Assembly (NCBI RefSeq): GCF_000802365.1
Contig: NZ_JSZE01000014.1
Span: forward strand, 1-64,000
Source of the DNA: Xanthomonas cannabis pv. cannabis
GTDB taxonomy: Bacteria; Pseudomonadota; Gammaproteobacteria; Xanthomonadales; Xanthomonadaceae
Length of the DNA: 64,000 bases
Direction: 5' to 3'
Of the stretch, positions 46,555 to 58,263 are shown piece by piece. Position 1 is the first letter of the stretch; every line of letters begins with the position of its first letter. The translations under genes were made by a program, and so were the position numbers. Under the pieces are notes generated by a model. It was not told where the DNA came from. It did not search any database and saw only the letters and a program-made list of their open reading frames with translations.

Positions 46555-48096
46555 ATGCCGATTTTCGATCCCGCCCGCCGCCAGGTGCTCAAGGGCAGCG
46601 CTGCCGTGATGGCCGCGGGTGCGCTTGGCAGTTTGAGTGCGCTGCAGTCGCGCCAGGCCCAGGCCGCCAACAGTTCCTCGCCGCCGCTGCAACTTGCCCC
46701 GGTGCCCAGCCGGTATGGCCCGCTCGCACCGGTCGCCGACCAGAGCACCGGACTGCCGCTGCTGCAGCTGCCGCGCGGTTTCAGCTACCGCTCGTTCGGC
46801 TGGAGCGGCGACCGCATGGACGATGGCCAGCCCTGCCCCGACCGCCATGACGGCATGGCCGTGGTCGGCCTGCGTCGGCCCGACTGGCGTCCGGGCAGCG
46901 ACCCGTTGCGCGGCCTGGAATACGTATTGATCCGCAACCACGAACGCGGTGCGACCACGCCGTTCCGCGCACCGGCGATGTACGACACCGGCATCGTCAG
47001 CGGCACCCAACTGGCCGGCGGCGGCACCACCACGCTGAGTTACGGCCGCCGCGGCTGGGGCAGCCTGGAGCCCAGCCTGGGCGGCACCCTGGTCAACTGC
47101 GCCGGCGGCCCGACCCCGTGGGGCACCTGGCTGAGCTGCGAGGAGATCAAGACCAACGCAGTATCCAGCACCGGCCGCAAGCACGGCTACGTGTTCGAAG
47201 TGGACCCGGACAGCCAGCGCACCACTGGTCGCCCGCTGGTCGGGCTGGGCCGCTTCAGCCACGAGGCAGTGGCGATCGATCCGCGCACCGGCATCGTCTA
47301 TCTCACCGAGGACGACCGCAACAAGGCCGGGCTGTACCGCTTCATTCCAAACGACCGGCGCGGCCGCAACGGTTCGCTGGAAAACGGCGGCCGGCTGCAG
47401 GCCGCACGCGTGCGCGGGCGTCGCAATGCCGACCTGACCGTGGCCAGCATCGGCCAGCAGTTCCAGCTGGAGTGGGTGGATATCGCCGAGCCCGATCTGG
47501 ACAGCATCGCCGCACCGGCCGGCTTTGCCGACATCGGCGCCAACGACACCTTGAGCGGGCCGTTCGCGCAGGCCTGGGCCGATGGCGCGCTGCGCATGAG
47601 CCGCGGCGAGGGCATCTGGTACAGCTACGGCAAGCTGTTCATCGTGGACACCAGCACCGGTGTGGATGCGCAGGGACGCCGCGGTTACGGCAATGGCGCG
47701 GTGTGGGTGCTGGACCTGTTTACCCAGCGCCTGAGCGCACTATTCGTCAGCGGCAACCAGCTGGCCGCACATAACCCGGACAACGTGACGGTCAGCGCGC
47801 GCGGCGGCGTGGTGCTGTGCGAAGACGGCGGCGAAAGCCCGGACGAATACGGCCCTGGCGCACGCTTGTTGGGCCTGACCCGCAACGGCGAATCGTTTTA
47901 TCTGGCCAAGAACAACGTGCAGCTGACCTCGCAGCAGATCGCCGATGCCGGCAAGACCATTGCCGAAGGCGACTACCGCGACACCGAGTTCTGCGGTGCG
48001 TGCTGGGACCCGTTGGCGCGCACCTTGTTCGTCAATATCCAGACCCCGGGCATCACCCTGGCGATCACCGGGCCGTGGGAACGCGGCCCGTTGTAA
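46555..48096 (+). CDS. PhoX-like (DUF839) Tat-exported protein
   Basis: A 513-residue protein beginning ARRQVLKGSAAVMAAGALGSLSAL, a twin-arginine-type signal (RRxxLK). It continues into a six-bladed beta-propeller typical of DUF839/PhoX phosphatases. Segments NHERG, GGTLVNCAGGPTPWGTWLSCEE, FSHEAVAIDPRTGIVYLTEDD and HNPDNVTVSARGGVVLCEDG are family landmarks; the NCAGG...WGTWLSCEE and DNxxxxxxG-LxxCED parts carry acidic metal ligands. PhoX enzymes bind iron and calcium and release phosphate from esters. This protein is shorter than Pseudomonas PhoX, so phosphatase activity is likely but unproven. The ATG at 46555 has AGGAG upstream. It is divergent from rlmH and convergent to the J-domain gene. 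Confidence 0.88.
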   Translation: MPIFDPARRQVLKGSAAVMAAGALGSLSALQSRQAQAANSSSPPLQLAPVPSRYGPLAPVADQSTGLPLLQLPRGFSYRSFGWSGDRMDDGQPCPDRHDGMAVVGLRRPDWRPGSDPLRGLEYVLIRNHERGATTPFRAPAMYDTGIVSGTQLAGGGTTTLSYGRRGWGSLEPSLGGTLVNCAGGPTPWGTWLSCEEIKTNAVSSTGRKHGYVFEVDPDSQRTTGRPLVGLGRFSHEAVAIDPRTGIVYLTEDDRNKAGLYRFIPNDRRGRNGSLENGGRLQAARVRGRRNADLTVASIGQQFQLEWVDIAEPDLDSIAAPAGFADIGANDTLSGPFAQAWADGALRMSRGEGIWYSYGKLFIVDTSTGVDAQGRRGYGNGAVWVLDLFTQRLSALFVSGNQLAAHNPDNVTVSARGGVVLCEDGGESPDEYGPGARLLGLTRNGESFYLAKNNVQLTSQQIADAGKTIAEGDYRDTEFCGACWDPLARTLFVNIQTPGITLAITGPWERGPL

Positions 48097-48117
48097 ACGT
48101 CGCGGTGGACCCGCGCG

Positions 48118-48149
48118 ATCATGGCCGGTCGTGAATGTCCGGCCATGAT
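48118..48149. terminator. Hairpin 1 between convergent phoX-like and J-domain genes
   Basis: Perfect 11-base inverted repeat ATCATGGCCGG / CCGGCCATGAT with a ten-base loop, 21 bases after the phoX-like stop. The following bases (TTGCCGG) hold no real T-run. Confidence 0.45.
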
Positions 48150-48247
48150 TTGCCGGTCATTGGCGGAAAGCGGCTGTCGGCGGTTGGCGTTGCCCAGCCG
48201 CCTTGCGATGGCTGCTATACGCGTATTCATGAGCGTGTTGCAAAACC

Positions 48248-48287
48248 AGCGATGCCGGGCGGACAAGGTGTTGCGTCCGGCATCGCT
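48248..48287. terminator. Hairpin 2 between convergent phoX-like and J-domain genes
   Basis: Perfect 11-base inverted repeat AGCGATGCCGG / CCGGCATCGCT, with an inner CGGAC/GTCCG pairing alternative in the 18-base loop. On the minus strand TGGTTTTGCAA follows, giving a four-T run, so it could end transcription of the J-domain gene. Confidence 0.5.
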
Positions 48288-48339
48288 CAGGTGAGCTGCG
48301 GGATCGGCCGACTTCCGCTGGTTGGCGAATGCGCGCCCG

Positions 48340-49455
48340 TCAGAACCAGGGCGCGTCGGGCATGCCCGCCATGGCGCGCTGCAGCTTGAGCCAGCGCTTG
48401 AACGCCGACGGGTCGGCGAGCTCGCGCAGGCTCTGCTGGGCATCCCACAGATCCTCTTCGACATCGCGCTTGAGTTGCGCCATCAACCGGGACAGCCGCT
48501 CAGGCTTGGGACGCGATGGCAGCTCCAGTCCGTACTCCTGGCAGAACTGCGTCGCCTGCTGCGCGACCTGCTGTTGCAACGCCTTGCACTGCCGATCCAG
48601 TTCGCGGTTGTAGTCCTGCAAGCGTGCCGGGCTCATTGCGTCCACGCCTTGCGCATCCAGCAGGCCGATTTCTGCCTGCAGTTCGAGCAGGCCCAGCAGA
48701 TCGCCGGCCTTGTAGGCGGCATTGAGCCGCTGCATCAGGATGGTGCGCGATGCGTGATCGTCGCTGTCCTTGGCGCGGTCGGGGTGCAGATTGCCGGCCA
48801 GCTTGCGGTATAGCTCGCGCAGCGGAGGCGGTTCGGCATTGCCGGCCACCGCTTTCTTTTCGGCGCGCGTGCGACGTTGCGTCTCGCGTTGCTGTTGCTG
48901 CGCGTGTTCCTGCTGCAAGCGCTCGCTGACGCGTTCGTAGAGCTCCTCGGGCGAATCGATGCCATCCAGTTCGTCGGCATCCAGCCCGTAGGCGTCGCCA
49001 AGAATCTGCTTCATCAACGCGTCGGATTCGGACACTTCCTGCGCATAGCTCACCGCGCTATGGCGATCGTAAATCGGCCGCAGCGCCTCGTGCCCGGCCT
49101 CGATCAACGGGCCGGCGATATCGCACAACAGCTCGGACAGGAATTGCCGTTCGGCCTTGCCCAACTTGATGGCGACAGACGCGCGGTCGAGTTGTTCGAC
49201 CAGGGCAACGTCGGCCTCGCGGCGGAGGTCCAACAAGGGCTGCAGTTCGCCGTGATAGCGCTCGCGCCACTGGGCGAGCGCCACCTGCCAGGCCTGCAAT
49301 CGGGACCGGTGGCCCTGCAGATCGTGCAGCAGCCGGTCAAAGCGTTTGCGCGCCGGCGATAGCGGCGCACCGCCCGCCCGCGCTGGCTGGCCGCGCAGTT
49401 GCCGTAATGCCTGCGAATCGGGCAAAGCCGGCGATACGCGGGCTTTTTTCGGCAT
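48340..49455 (-). CDS. J-domain-like protein
   Basis: A 371-residue largely helical protein. Near residues 220-245 the segment LYRKLAGNLHPDRAKDSDDHASRTILMQRLNAAYKAGD carries the HPD tripeptide flanked by the basic helix II and helix III pattern of a J domain, the part that stimulates DnaK ATPase. The rest is coiled-coil-like: RRFDRLLHDLQGHRSRLQAWQ early on and QQEHAQQQQRETQRRTR before the J region. It lacks the Gly/Phe and zinc domains of DnaJ. The J domain is placed in the middle of the protein, which is uncommon. The ATG at 49455 lies 11 bases after rsfS, so it is the last gene of the leuS-side run. Client unknown. Confidence 0.82.
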   Translation of the reverse strand: MPKKARVSPALPDSQALRQLRGQPARAGGAPLSPARKRFDRLLHDLQGHRSRLQAWQVALAQWRERYHGELQPLLDLRREADVALVEQLDRASVAIKLGKAERQFLSELLCDIAGPLIEAGHEALRPIYDRHSAVSYAQEVSESDALMKQILGDAYGLDADELDGIDSPEELYERVSERLQQEHAQQQQRETQRRTRAEKKAVAGNAEPPPLRELYRKLAGNLHPDRAKDSDDHASRTILMQRLNAAYKAGDLLGLLELQAEIGLLDAQGVDAMSPARLQDYNRELDRQCKALQQQVAQQATQFCQEYGLELPSRPKPERLSRLMAQLKRDVEEDLWDAQQSLRELADPSAFKRWLKLQRAMAGMPDAPWF

Positions 49456-49466
49456 GCCGGGCGTTG

Positions 49467-49883
49467 TCAGTCTTCGACTGCGCCGGACTCGTCTTCGTCG
49501 GACGGGCGTTGATCGCCCACGGTCCACAGACGTTCCAGTGCGTAGAACTCGCGCACGCGCGGCAGCATCACATGCACCACCACATCGCCCAGGTCGACCA
49601 GCACCCACTCGGCTTCGCGCTCGCCTTCCACACCCAGCGGCATCACGTCCAGACGCTTGGCGAACTTGACCACTTCGTCGGCGATCGATTTGACGTGGCG
49701 GGTCGAGGTGCCGGAGGCGATCACCATGTAATCGCAGACGCTGGACTTGCCGCGCACATCGATCTCGACCACGTCCTTGGCTTTCAGTTCCTCCACGGCT
49801 TCGCGCACGGTGGCCAACAGGGCCGGCACCGACGGCGGCGGATTCGGAAGGGAGGTCTTGATGACTTGGGCTTGGCTGGTCAA
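49467..49883 (-). CDS. rsfS: Ribosomal silencing factor RsfS
   Basis: A 138-residue RsfS, which binds uL14 on the 50S subunit and blocks joining to the 30S under starvation. The core [42 protein letters not shown] and [30 protein letters not shown] are the family signature. The start is a TTG at 49883 ([11 protein letters not shown] follows); no ATG lies nearby upstream. A C-terminal acidic tail ([10 protein letters not shown]) of about 15 residues is extra relative to E. coli. Downstream of nadD by 56 bases on the same strand, in the conserved order. Confidence 0.94.
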   Translation of the reverse strand: MTSQAQVIKTSLPNPPPSVPALLATVREAVEELKAKDVVEIDVRGKSSVCDYMVIASGTSTRHVKSIADEVVKFAKRLDVMPLGVEGEREAEWVLVDLGDVVVHVMLPRVREFYALERLWTVGDQRPSDEDESGAVED

Positions 49884-49939
49884 AGCGGCGACTCGATGGA
49901 ATTGGCGTGAATTATAGGCCGGTCCGGGCGGACGCGTGT

Positions 49940-50650
49940 TCAGCTAGCCGGCCGGGCGCTGCCATACAGGCCCTCGCGCTGGATCACTCCGGCCACCGGC
50001 GGCGGCACCAGCGCCTGCCAGGCGCCGCCCGCAGCAATACGCGAGCGCACGGCGCTGGCCGATTCGCCGCGCAACGGTTGATGCAGCAGATACAGGCGAC
50101 CCGCCGGCGCAGTGACTAGGTCGTCGGCGCTGGCGACCCAGCGGCCCTGCACCGCCGCAGCCAGCTGCGGCGCTTCGGCCAGCTCCAGCGCGGTGCCCGG
50201 ACGTGCGGCCACCACGAGGTGCGCCAGCCCGAACAAGGCCTCCCACTCGTGCCAATGCTCAAGCCCGACAAAGGCATCGGCGCCGAGCAGCCAGGCGATC
50301 GGCGCGCCGGGGCCAAGTTCGGCACGTAGGTCGCGCAAGGTGTCCACGGTGTAGGACGGCGCACCGCTATGCGCGGCGCGCTGCAGTTCGCGGGTATCCA
50401 GCAGCAGCCCCGGGCGATCGGCAAGCGCCAGCTCCAGCATGTGCGCGCGCTGCGCGGCGGTGGCGCCGGGCGCCGGGCGGTGCGGTGGATCGGCCGCCGG
50501 GATCAGCTGCACGCGCGTCTGCAGCTCGTCGCGCGCCGCACAGGCGATCGCGAGATGGCCCAGGTGGATCGGGTCGAAGGTGCCGCCGTAGTAGAGGTGG
50601 AGCCGGGACCCGGGTCCCGGGTCCCGGGTCCCGGCTCTCCCGGCCTTCAC
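49940..50650 (-). CDS. nadD: Nicotinate-mononucleotide adenylyltransferase
   Basis: A 236-residue NadD that makes deamido-NAD from nicotinate mononucleotide and ATP. The nucleotidyltransferase motif [11 protein letters not shown] lies at 22-32, and the late [13 protein letters not shown] carries the ISSTxIR-type motif in variant form. Homologues start about three to six residues before the GGTFDP motif. Here 15 or more extra residues ([16 protein letters not shown]) come from a GGGTCCC heptad repeat at about 50605-50636. The start ATG at 50650 overlaps the holA stop by four bases, so this extension is translated unless a non-ATG internal start is used. Same strand and order as E. coli holA-nadD. 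Confidence 0.93.
   Translation of the reverse strand: MKAGRAGTRDPGPGSRLHLYYGGTFDPIHLGHLAIACAARDELQTRVQLIPAADPPHRPAPGATAAQRAHMLELALADRPGLLLDTRELQRAAHSGAPSYTVDTLRDLRAELGPGAPIAWLLGADAFVGLEHWHEWEALFGLAHLVVAARPGTALELAEAPQLAAAVQGRWVASADDLVTAPAGRLYLLHQPLRGESASAVRSRIAAGGAWQALVPPPVAGVIQREGLYGSARPAS
50605..50636. repeat. GGGTCCC heptad repeat inside nadD 5' end
   Basis: Four to five consecutive heptads (GGGACCC GGGTCCC GGGTCCC GGGTCCC) within the first 15 codons of nadD. The unit is self-complementary, so the DNA or RNA could form alternative hairpins near the nadD start. Confidence 0.8.
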
Positions 50651-51675
50651 GCCAGCAATCTCACCGCACGCGCTTCGGCGACCGCCACCAGCAGGCGTTC
50701 CAGGCCGACCCAGGCATCGCCGTCGGCGCGCCCCTTGGCCATGCGGTCGACCAGGCCGGCCTCGGCGACAAAACGCTCCCAGCGGCGCGGTTCGGGGTGG
50801 CGCTGCAGCGCGCGCTTGAACGGGGCCTGGCGCGCTTCCCAGATGCCTTGCGACTTCATTTCAGCGGCCAGGTTGCCGCCGTTGGCCTGCACCTTGGCCA
50901 GCGCGGCGGTGCGCAACAGTTCCTTGATCAGGATCGGCATCAGCGCGGCCACTGCCTCGCCTTCGGCGCGCAACCCGGCCAGCATGCGGACTACCGCAAC
51001 CGGCTGGCCGGAGAAGGTGGTTTCGGCCAGGCGGAACACGTCGTAACGCGCGGCATCGGCCACCAGCGATTCCATCGCCTCCAGATCCAGTATCTTGCCG
51101 TCGGCCAGCAGGGCGAGCTTGTCGATTTCCTGCGCGGCGGCCAGCAGATTGCCTTCCACCCGCTCGCTCAGCCGCTGCACGGCGGCCGCGTCGGCACGCA
51201 GGCCGTGTGCACGCAGGCGGCGCTCGATCCAGTCGGACAATTCGTGCGGCTTGATCGCCCAGGCCACCGCAATGGTGCCGATGCGGCCCACGGCCTCGGC
51301 CCACTTGCCCTGGTGCGCCTTGCTCCAGTCGTTGGCGGTGATCAGCAGCACCACGTCCGGCGGCGGATTGGCGCAAAAACGGGTGATGACCTCGGCGCCG
51401 TCCTTGCCGGGCTTGCCGCTGGGCAGGCGCACCTCGACCAGACGGCGCGGGCTGAACAGGCTAGGCGCGTTGAAGCTGGCATCCAGCTGGTTCCAGTCGA
51501 AATCACGACCGTCGGCATCGAACACCTCGCGCTCGCCAATGCCTTCGGCGCGCGCGCGCGCACGAATGGCGTCGGCGGCTTCGAGCACACGCAGGGTTTC
51601 CGGGCCGGCGATCAGATAGGCCGGCTGCAAGGGCTGGCTGGACTGGCCGGCGAGCTGTTCTGGGCGAAGTTCCAT
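50647..51675 (-). CDS. holA: DNA polymerase III subunit delta
   Basis: A 342-residue HolA, the clamp-loader subunit that opens the beta sliding clamp. It starts MELRPEQL and shows LQPAYLIAGPETLRVLEAADAIR, the conserved FDWNQLDASFNAPSLFSPRRLVEVRL segment that binds the clamp, and the central LSERVEGNLLAAAQEIDKLALLADG. ATG 51675. The gene overlaps nadD by four bases and lies 154 bases downstream of lptE, as in the conserved leuS-lptE-holA-nadD run. Confidence 0.95.
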   Translation of the reverse strand: MELRPEQLAGQSSQPLQPAYLIAGPETLRVLEAADAIRARARAEGIGEREVFDADGRDFDWNQLDASFNAPSLFSPRRLVEVRLPSGKPGKDGAEVITRFCANPPPDVVLLITANDWSKAHQGKWAEAVGRIGTIAVAWAIKPHELSDWIERRLRAHGLRADAAAVQRLSERVEGNLLAAAQEIDKLALLADGKILDLEAMESLVADAARYDVFRLAETTFSGQPVAVVRMLAGLRAEGEAVAALMPILIKELLRTAALAKVQANGGNLAAEMKSQGIWEARQAPFKRALQRHPEPRRWERFVAEAGLVDRMAKGRADGDAWVGLERLLVAVAEARAVRLLA

Positions 51676-51829
51676 GGGCTAGGACCGCGCGTGCAGACTG
51701 GCAGCGACCAGGCGCCGCTGGCGCGTCATGGCCCGCGGAGTCAGCAGTCGCGCCGCCGCCAGCGCGCGAGCCGGCGCCAGTCGGCGGTGCCTGCCTGGCC
51801 ACTGCGTCGTCGTATCGATACCCACGCGC

Positions 51830-52471
51830 TCAGTTGTTCGAGGTCGGCGCCGGTGGCAGCGACGCCGGCACGCTCGACTCGGGCGTGGACGGCTGCACCG
51901 GCGGCGTGGTGGCCTGCGGCAGCGGCGCGGTCGGGGTGCTCTCCAGACTTTCGCCGCGCTGGATACGCGCACGCACCACGCTGTCGATGCGACGCAGGAT
52001 CGATGCGGACATGTCCTTGCGCAGTTCGTCGGCCAGGATCTCGCGCTCGGTGGCGGTGCCGGTGGCATCCACCGGTGGCGACACGTAGTCGCGCGACAGC
52101 TCGATCACCTGCTGCGGCACCAGCACCGAGCCGTTGGCCGTAGTAACGGTGAAGATGGCAGCATAGCGCAGGCTGTATTCCTGGGCACGGCCCTGACTGT
52201 CGATGGCGATCGGCAGGTCGCCCCAACGCTCGGACAGCACCTGCACCTGCGCAAAGCCGGTCTTGGCATCTTCATCGGCCAGGGTGGCGCCAGCCGCCTT
52301 GAGGCCGCGCCGCAGCAACTTGGCCAGTTCGCTGTACTGCACTGCGGACTGCACCTTCACTGCCGGGGTGTCGGGCGGCAACGCAAGCGAATTGCGCAAA
52401 TGGAAGCCGCAGGCGGTGAGGCTGGAGACCAGCACGAGGGACGCAGCGAAGGCAGTAGGAAATCGAATCAT
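51830..52471 (-). CDS. lptE: LPS-assembly lipoprotein LptE
   Basis: A 213-residue outer-membrane lipoprotein that plugs the LptD barrel and helps insert LPS. The lipobox LTAC gives Cys21, followed by GFHLRNSLALPPD, the family signature. The middle part has LRRGLKAAGATLADEDAK and YSLRYAAIFTVTTANGSVLVPQQVIELSRDY. The C-terminal 35 residues (PTAPLPQATTPPVQPSTPESSVPASLPPAP) are a Pro/Thr/Ser-rich tail not found in E. coli LptE. The ATG at 52471 is preferred to the GTG six bases upstream. leuS is 224 bases upstream on the same strand. Confidence 0.93.
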   Translation of the reverse strand: MIRFPTAFAASLVLVSSLTACGFHLRNSLALPPDTPAVKVQSAVQYSELAKLLRRGLKAAGATLADEDAKTGFAQVQVLSERWGDLPIAIDSQGRAQEYSLRYAAIFTVTTANGSVLVPQQVIELSRDYVSPPVDATGTATEREILADELRKDMSASILRRIDSVVRARIQRGESLESTPTAPLPQATTPPVQPSTPESSVPASLPPAPTSNN

Positions 52472-52549
52472 GGGCACAGTCTGGATGAGCGCCCCGGCGG
52501 CGGCAACAGGCGGCTAGCCTGCCCGACACCGCGTGAACGGGGCTTGAGA

Positions 52550-52574
52550 GGGCGCCGCGAAAAACGCGGCGCCC
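52550..52574. other. GC hairpin between leuS and lptE
   Basis: Perfect ten-base stem GGGCGCCGCG / CGCGGCGCCC with an AAAAA loop. On the minus strand no T-run follows, so it does not look like an intrinsic terminator. It could be a processing or stability element between leuS and lptE. Confidence 0.5.
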
Positions 52575-52695
52575 GGGAATGACAAACGCGTCGCCACGCG
52601 CCGGTGAAATGAATGACCACACGCCACTGCGGCAATCTCACCTGCGCGTCGCCACGCCGGTCCGCGACACTGCCCGGACCGGCGATCGGCAACGA

Positions 52696-56023
<3,328 letters not shown>

Positions 56024-56188
56024 TGTGGTGCTCCGGTGCGGGGCGCATGCGCGCCACCAGGACGCGGCATTGTCGTGCCGGGCGGGCGCGGCGTGAACCC
56101 CTTGGGCCTGGCAGCCGCGCCGGACTTGTGTCGGCCGGGTTTGCCACCATTACCCTCCACTGTTGCCGTCACTACTTTCAGGAAGCCC

Positions 56189-57046
56189 ATGTCCGACAAA
56201 CCGCATGTATTCGATGTCACCACCGACACCTTCGAGACCGAGGTCCTGCAGAAATCGTTGACGACACCGGTGCTGGTGGACTTCTGGGCCACCTGGTGCG
56301 GGCCCTGCAAGACACTGACGCCGATCCTGGAAAAGCTGGCCGCCGACTACCACGGCGCCTTCGAGCTGGCCAAGGTCGATGTGGACAAGGAACAGCAGGT
56401 CGCGGCGGCGTTCCAGATCCGCTCGGTGCCGACGGTGTTCCTGGTCAAGGGCGGCGAGATCGTGGACGGCTTCCCCGGCGCGATGCCGGAAGGCCAGGTG
56501 CGCGAATTCCTGACCCAGCATGGCGTGCTGCCGGCCGAGGCGCAGGTGGTCGAAGAAGTGGCTCCCACCCCGCTCGACCCGCAGGCGCAGGCAGCGGCCC
56601 TGCGTGAGGCCATCGCCGCCGAGCCGGACAAGGACGAGCTCAAGCTGGACCTGGCGCTGGCGCTGCTGAAGACCGGCGACACCGCCGAGGCCGAGCAGTT
56701 GATCGACGCCCTGCCCGCCAACCTGGCCACCGACGACCGCGCGGTGCGCGCCAAGGCCCGGCTGGGCTTTGCCAATGTGCTCAAGGACGCCCCCGATGCC
56801 GACACCTTGCAGGCCAGCGTGGCCGCCAATGGCGCCGACCTGCGCGCCCGCCACCTGCTCGGCGTGCGCCACCTGCTCGACGGCAACGACGAGGCAGCGC
56901 TGGAACAGTTCCTGGAAATGCTGCGCCAGGACCGTAGCTTCGAGGACAACCTGCCGCGCCGCAGCCTGATCGATGCATTCCGTGTGATCGAGGACGAAGA
57001 CCTGGTCGGCCGGTATCGCCGCAAGATGTCGGCGCTGGTGTTCTGA
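56189..57046 (+). CDS. CnoX/YbbN-like thioredoxin with TPR domain
   Basis: A 285-residue protein: thioredoxin domain (residues 1-110) with the redox motif WCGPCK (Cys37, Cys40), the cis-Pro in SVPTVFLV and an alpha-helical tetratricopeptide region (about 125-280: LREAIAAEPDKDELKLDLALALLKTGDTAEAEQLIDAL). This is the architecture of CnoX (YbbN), a holdase that protects proteins from hypochlorous acid and passes them to GroEL or DnaK. E. coli CnoX lacks the first Cys of the redox motif, but this protein keeps both. It should therefore also work as a thiol oxidoreductase, as reported for the Caulobacter protein. ATG 56189 with AGGAAG upstream. Confidence 0.9.
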   Translation: MSDKPHVFDVTTDTFETEVLQKSLTTPVLVDFWATWCGPCKTLTPILEKLAADYHGAFELAKVDVDKEQQVAAAFQIRSVPTVFLVKGGEIVDGFPGAMPEGQVREFLTQHGVLPAEAQVVEEVAPTPLDPQAQAAALREAIAAEPDKDELKLDLALALLKTGDTAEAEQLIDALPANLATDDRAVRAKARLGFANVLKDAPDADTLQASVAANGADLRARHLLGVRHLLDGNDEAALEQFLEMLRQDRSFEDNLPRRSLIDAFRVIEDEDLVGRYRRKMSALVF

Positions 57047-57078
57047 CAGCCGATGGCACTGCGGCGCCAGATGGACAT

Positions 57079-57172
57079 GTAGGAGCGGACCTGGCCGCGA
57101 CGCAGCCTTACCGGGGAAGCTCTCGATTGGCGACCAGCGGTCATACCTCGTCGCGGCCAAGTCCGCTCCTAC
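57079..57172. repeat. Dispersed GTAGGAGCGGAC-type palindromic repeat, copy 2
   Basis: A long inverted repeat: GTAGGAGCGGACCTGGCC at 57079 pairs with GGCCAAGTCCGCTCCTAC ending at 57172, with CGCGACG and CGTCGCG also complementary. It matches copy 1 at 14867-14935 over both ends. It lies between the thioredoxin-like and DUF4442 genes. Confidence 0.8.
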
Positions 57173-57268
57173 GAACACCGGCGGGCAGGCCGAGGTGCGG
57201 GCCAAGCCCCATCCATACGTATGCGAATGTTATGCTGGGCACCCGCCCCGCCATGGATTCCGGCCCGC

Positions 57269-57718
57269 ATGCGCGCCTCCCTGTTCAAACTCGGCGTCAA
57301 CCTGTGGCCGCCGTATCTGTTTTCAGGTATCCACGTCACCGTGTTGTCGGCCGACTACCGTTTTGCGCGGGTGGAACTGCGGCAGCGTCCGTGGAATCGC
57401 AACTACGTCGGCACCCATTTCGGCGGCAGCCTGTTCGCCATGACCGACCCGTTCTGGATGCTGCTGGTGATGCAGAACCTGGGCCGCGACTATTACGTCT
57501 GGGACAAGGCCGGCAGCATCGATTTCATCAAACCCGGGCGCGGAACGGTCAGTGCGGACTTCGTGATCGACGACCAGGTACTGGCCGAGCTGCGTGAAGC
57601 CACTGCCGGTGGCGGCAAGCATCTGCGCTGGTTCGAGAACGAAGTGCACAACCGCGATGGAGAGGTGGTGGCACGCGTTCGCAAGCAGCTCTACGTCAGG
57701 CGCAAACCCGCGCGGTGA
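57269..57718 (+). CDS. DUF4442 hotdog-fold protein
   Basis: A 149-residue protein similar to the DUF4442 branch of the hotdog (thioesterase-like) superfamily. Signature segments are LFKLGVNLWPPYLFSGIHVTVLSADYR, NRNYVGTHFGGSLFAMTDPFWMLLVM and VWDKAGSIDFIKPGRG. The GTHFGGSLFAMTD helix corresponds to the catalytic helix of hotdog thioesterases, but the substrate is unknown. The ATG at 57269 is preferred; 16 upstream residues are in frame but lack similarity. Confidence 0.87.
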   Translation: MRASLFKLGVNLWPPYLFSGIHVTVLSADYRFARVELRQRPWNRNYVGTHFGGSLFAMTDPFWMLLVMQNLGRDYYVWDKAGSIDFIKPGRGTVSADFVIDDQVLAELREATAGGGKHLRWFENEVHNRDGEVVARVRKQLYVRRKPAR

Positions 57719-57899
57719 CGGCGCGCTGCCGTTGCATGCCAGCGCCGGTGATCGATGTTTCAGCCGCGCCAAGGCCGCGCGCCGGGTGCCCGGATGTGAG
57801 CGTAATGTCTGCACGCGGCGCCACGCGGCGACCATGCTCACGACACACTCGCTGCCGCATGCGGACCCTGGGGCCTCCCAACCCACATGGAATGCCTGC

Positions 57900-58139
57900 A
57901 TGAAAGCGATCAACATCATCACCCTGGTGCTTCTTATCGTCGGTGGATTGAACTGGGGCCTGGTCGGCCTGTTCCAGTTCGATCTGGTGGCGGCGCTGTT
58001 CGGTGGACAGGATGCGCTGCTGTCACGTGTGGTCTACACGCTGGTCGGCATCTCCGCGCTCTGGCAGCTGGTGCCGTTGTTCCGCAACAACCATGGCGCA
58101 GCTGCGCATCACACCAGCCCGCACGTGCGCAACCCGTAA
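57900..58139 (+). CDS. DUF378 small membrane protein
   Basis: A 79-residue protein with two predicted transmembrane helices (about 5-27 and 43-61). The DUF378 signature INIITLVLLIVGGLNWGLVGLF (conserved NWG) is followed by a short loop with FGGQDALLSRVVYTLVG. A short His-rich tail (NNHGAAAHHTSPH) follows. Function unknown. ATG 57900. Confidence 0.9.
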   Translation: MKAINIITLVLLIVGGLNWGLVGLFQFDLVAALFGGQDALLSRVVYTLVGISALWQLVPLFRNNHGAAAHHTSPHVRNP

Positions 58140-58163
58140 CCTGCCCGCTGCACGCGTGACACG

Positions 58164-58186
58164 ACGCCGGCGCATCGCGCCGGCGT
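58164..58186 (+). terminator. Hairpin after DUF378 gene
   Basis: Perfect ten-base stem ACGCCGGCGC / GCGCCGGCGT with an ATC loop, 25 bases after the stop codon. No T-run follows, so intrinsic termination is only possible, not clear. Confidence 0.4.
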
Positions 58187-58263
58187 TGCCGTCTGCGCAC
58201 CGGCGCTTTGCGTCCTTGCGCGCATTGGTCAAGAATCAGCCATCTCCCCTGCTGGTTGCCTTC

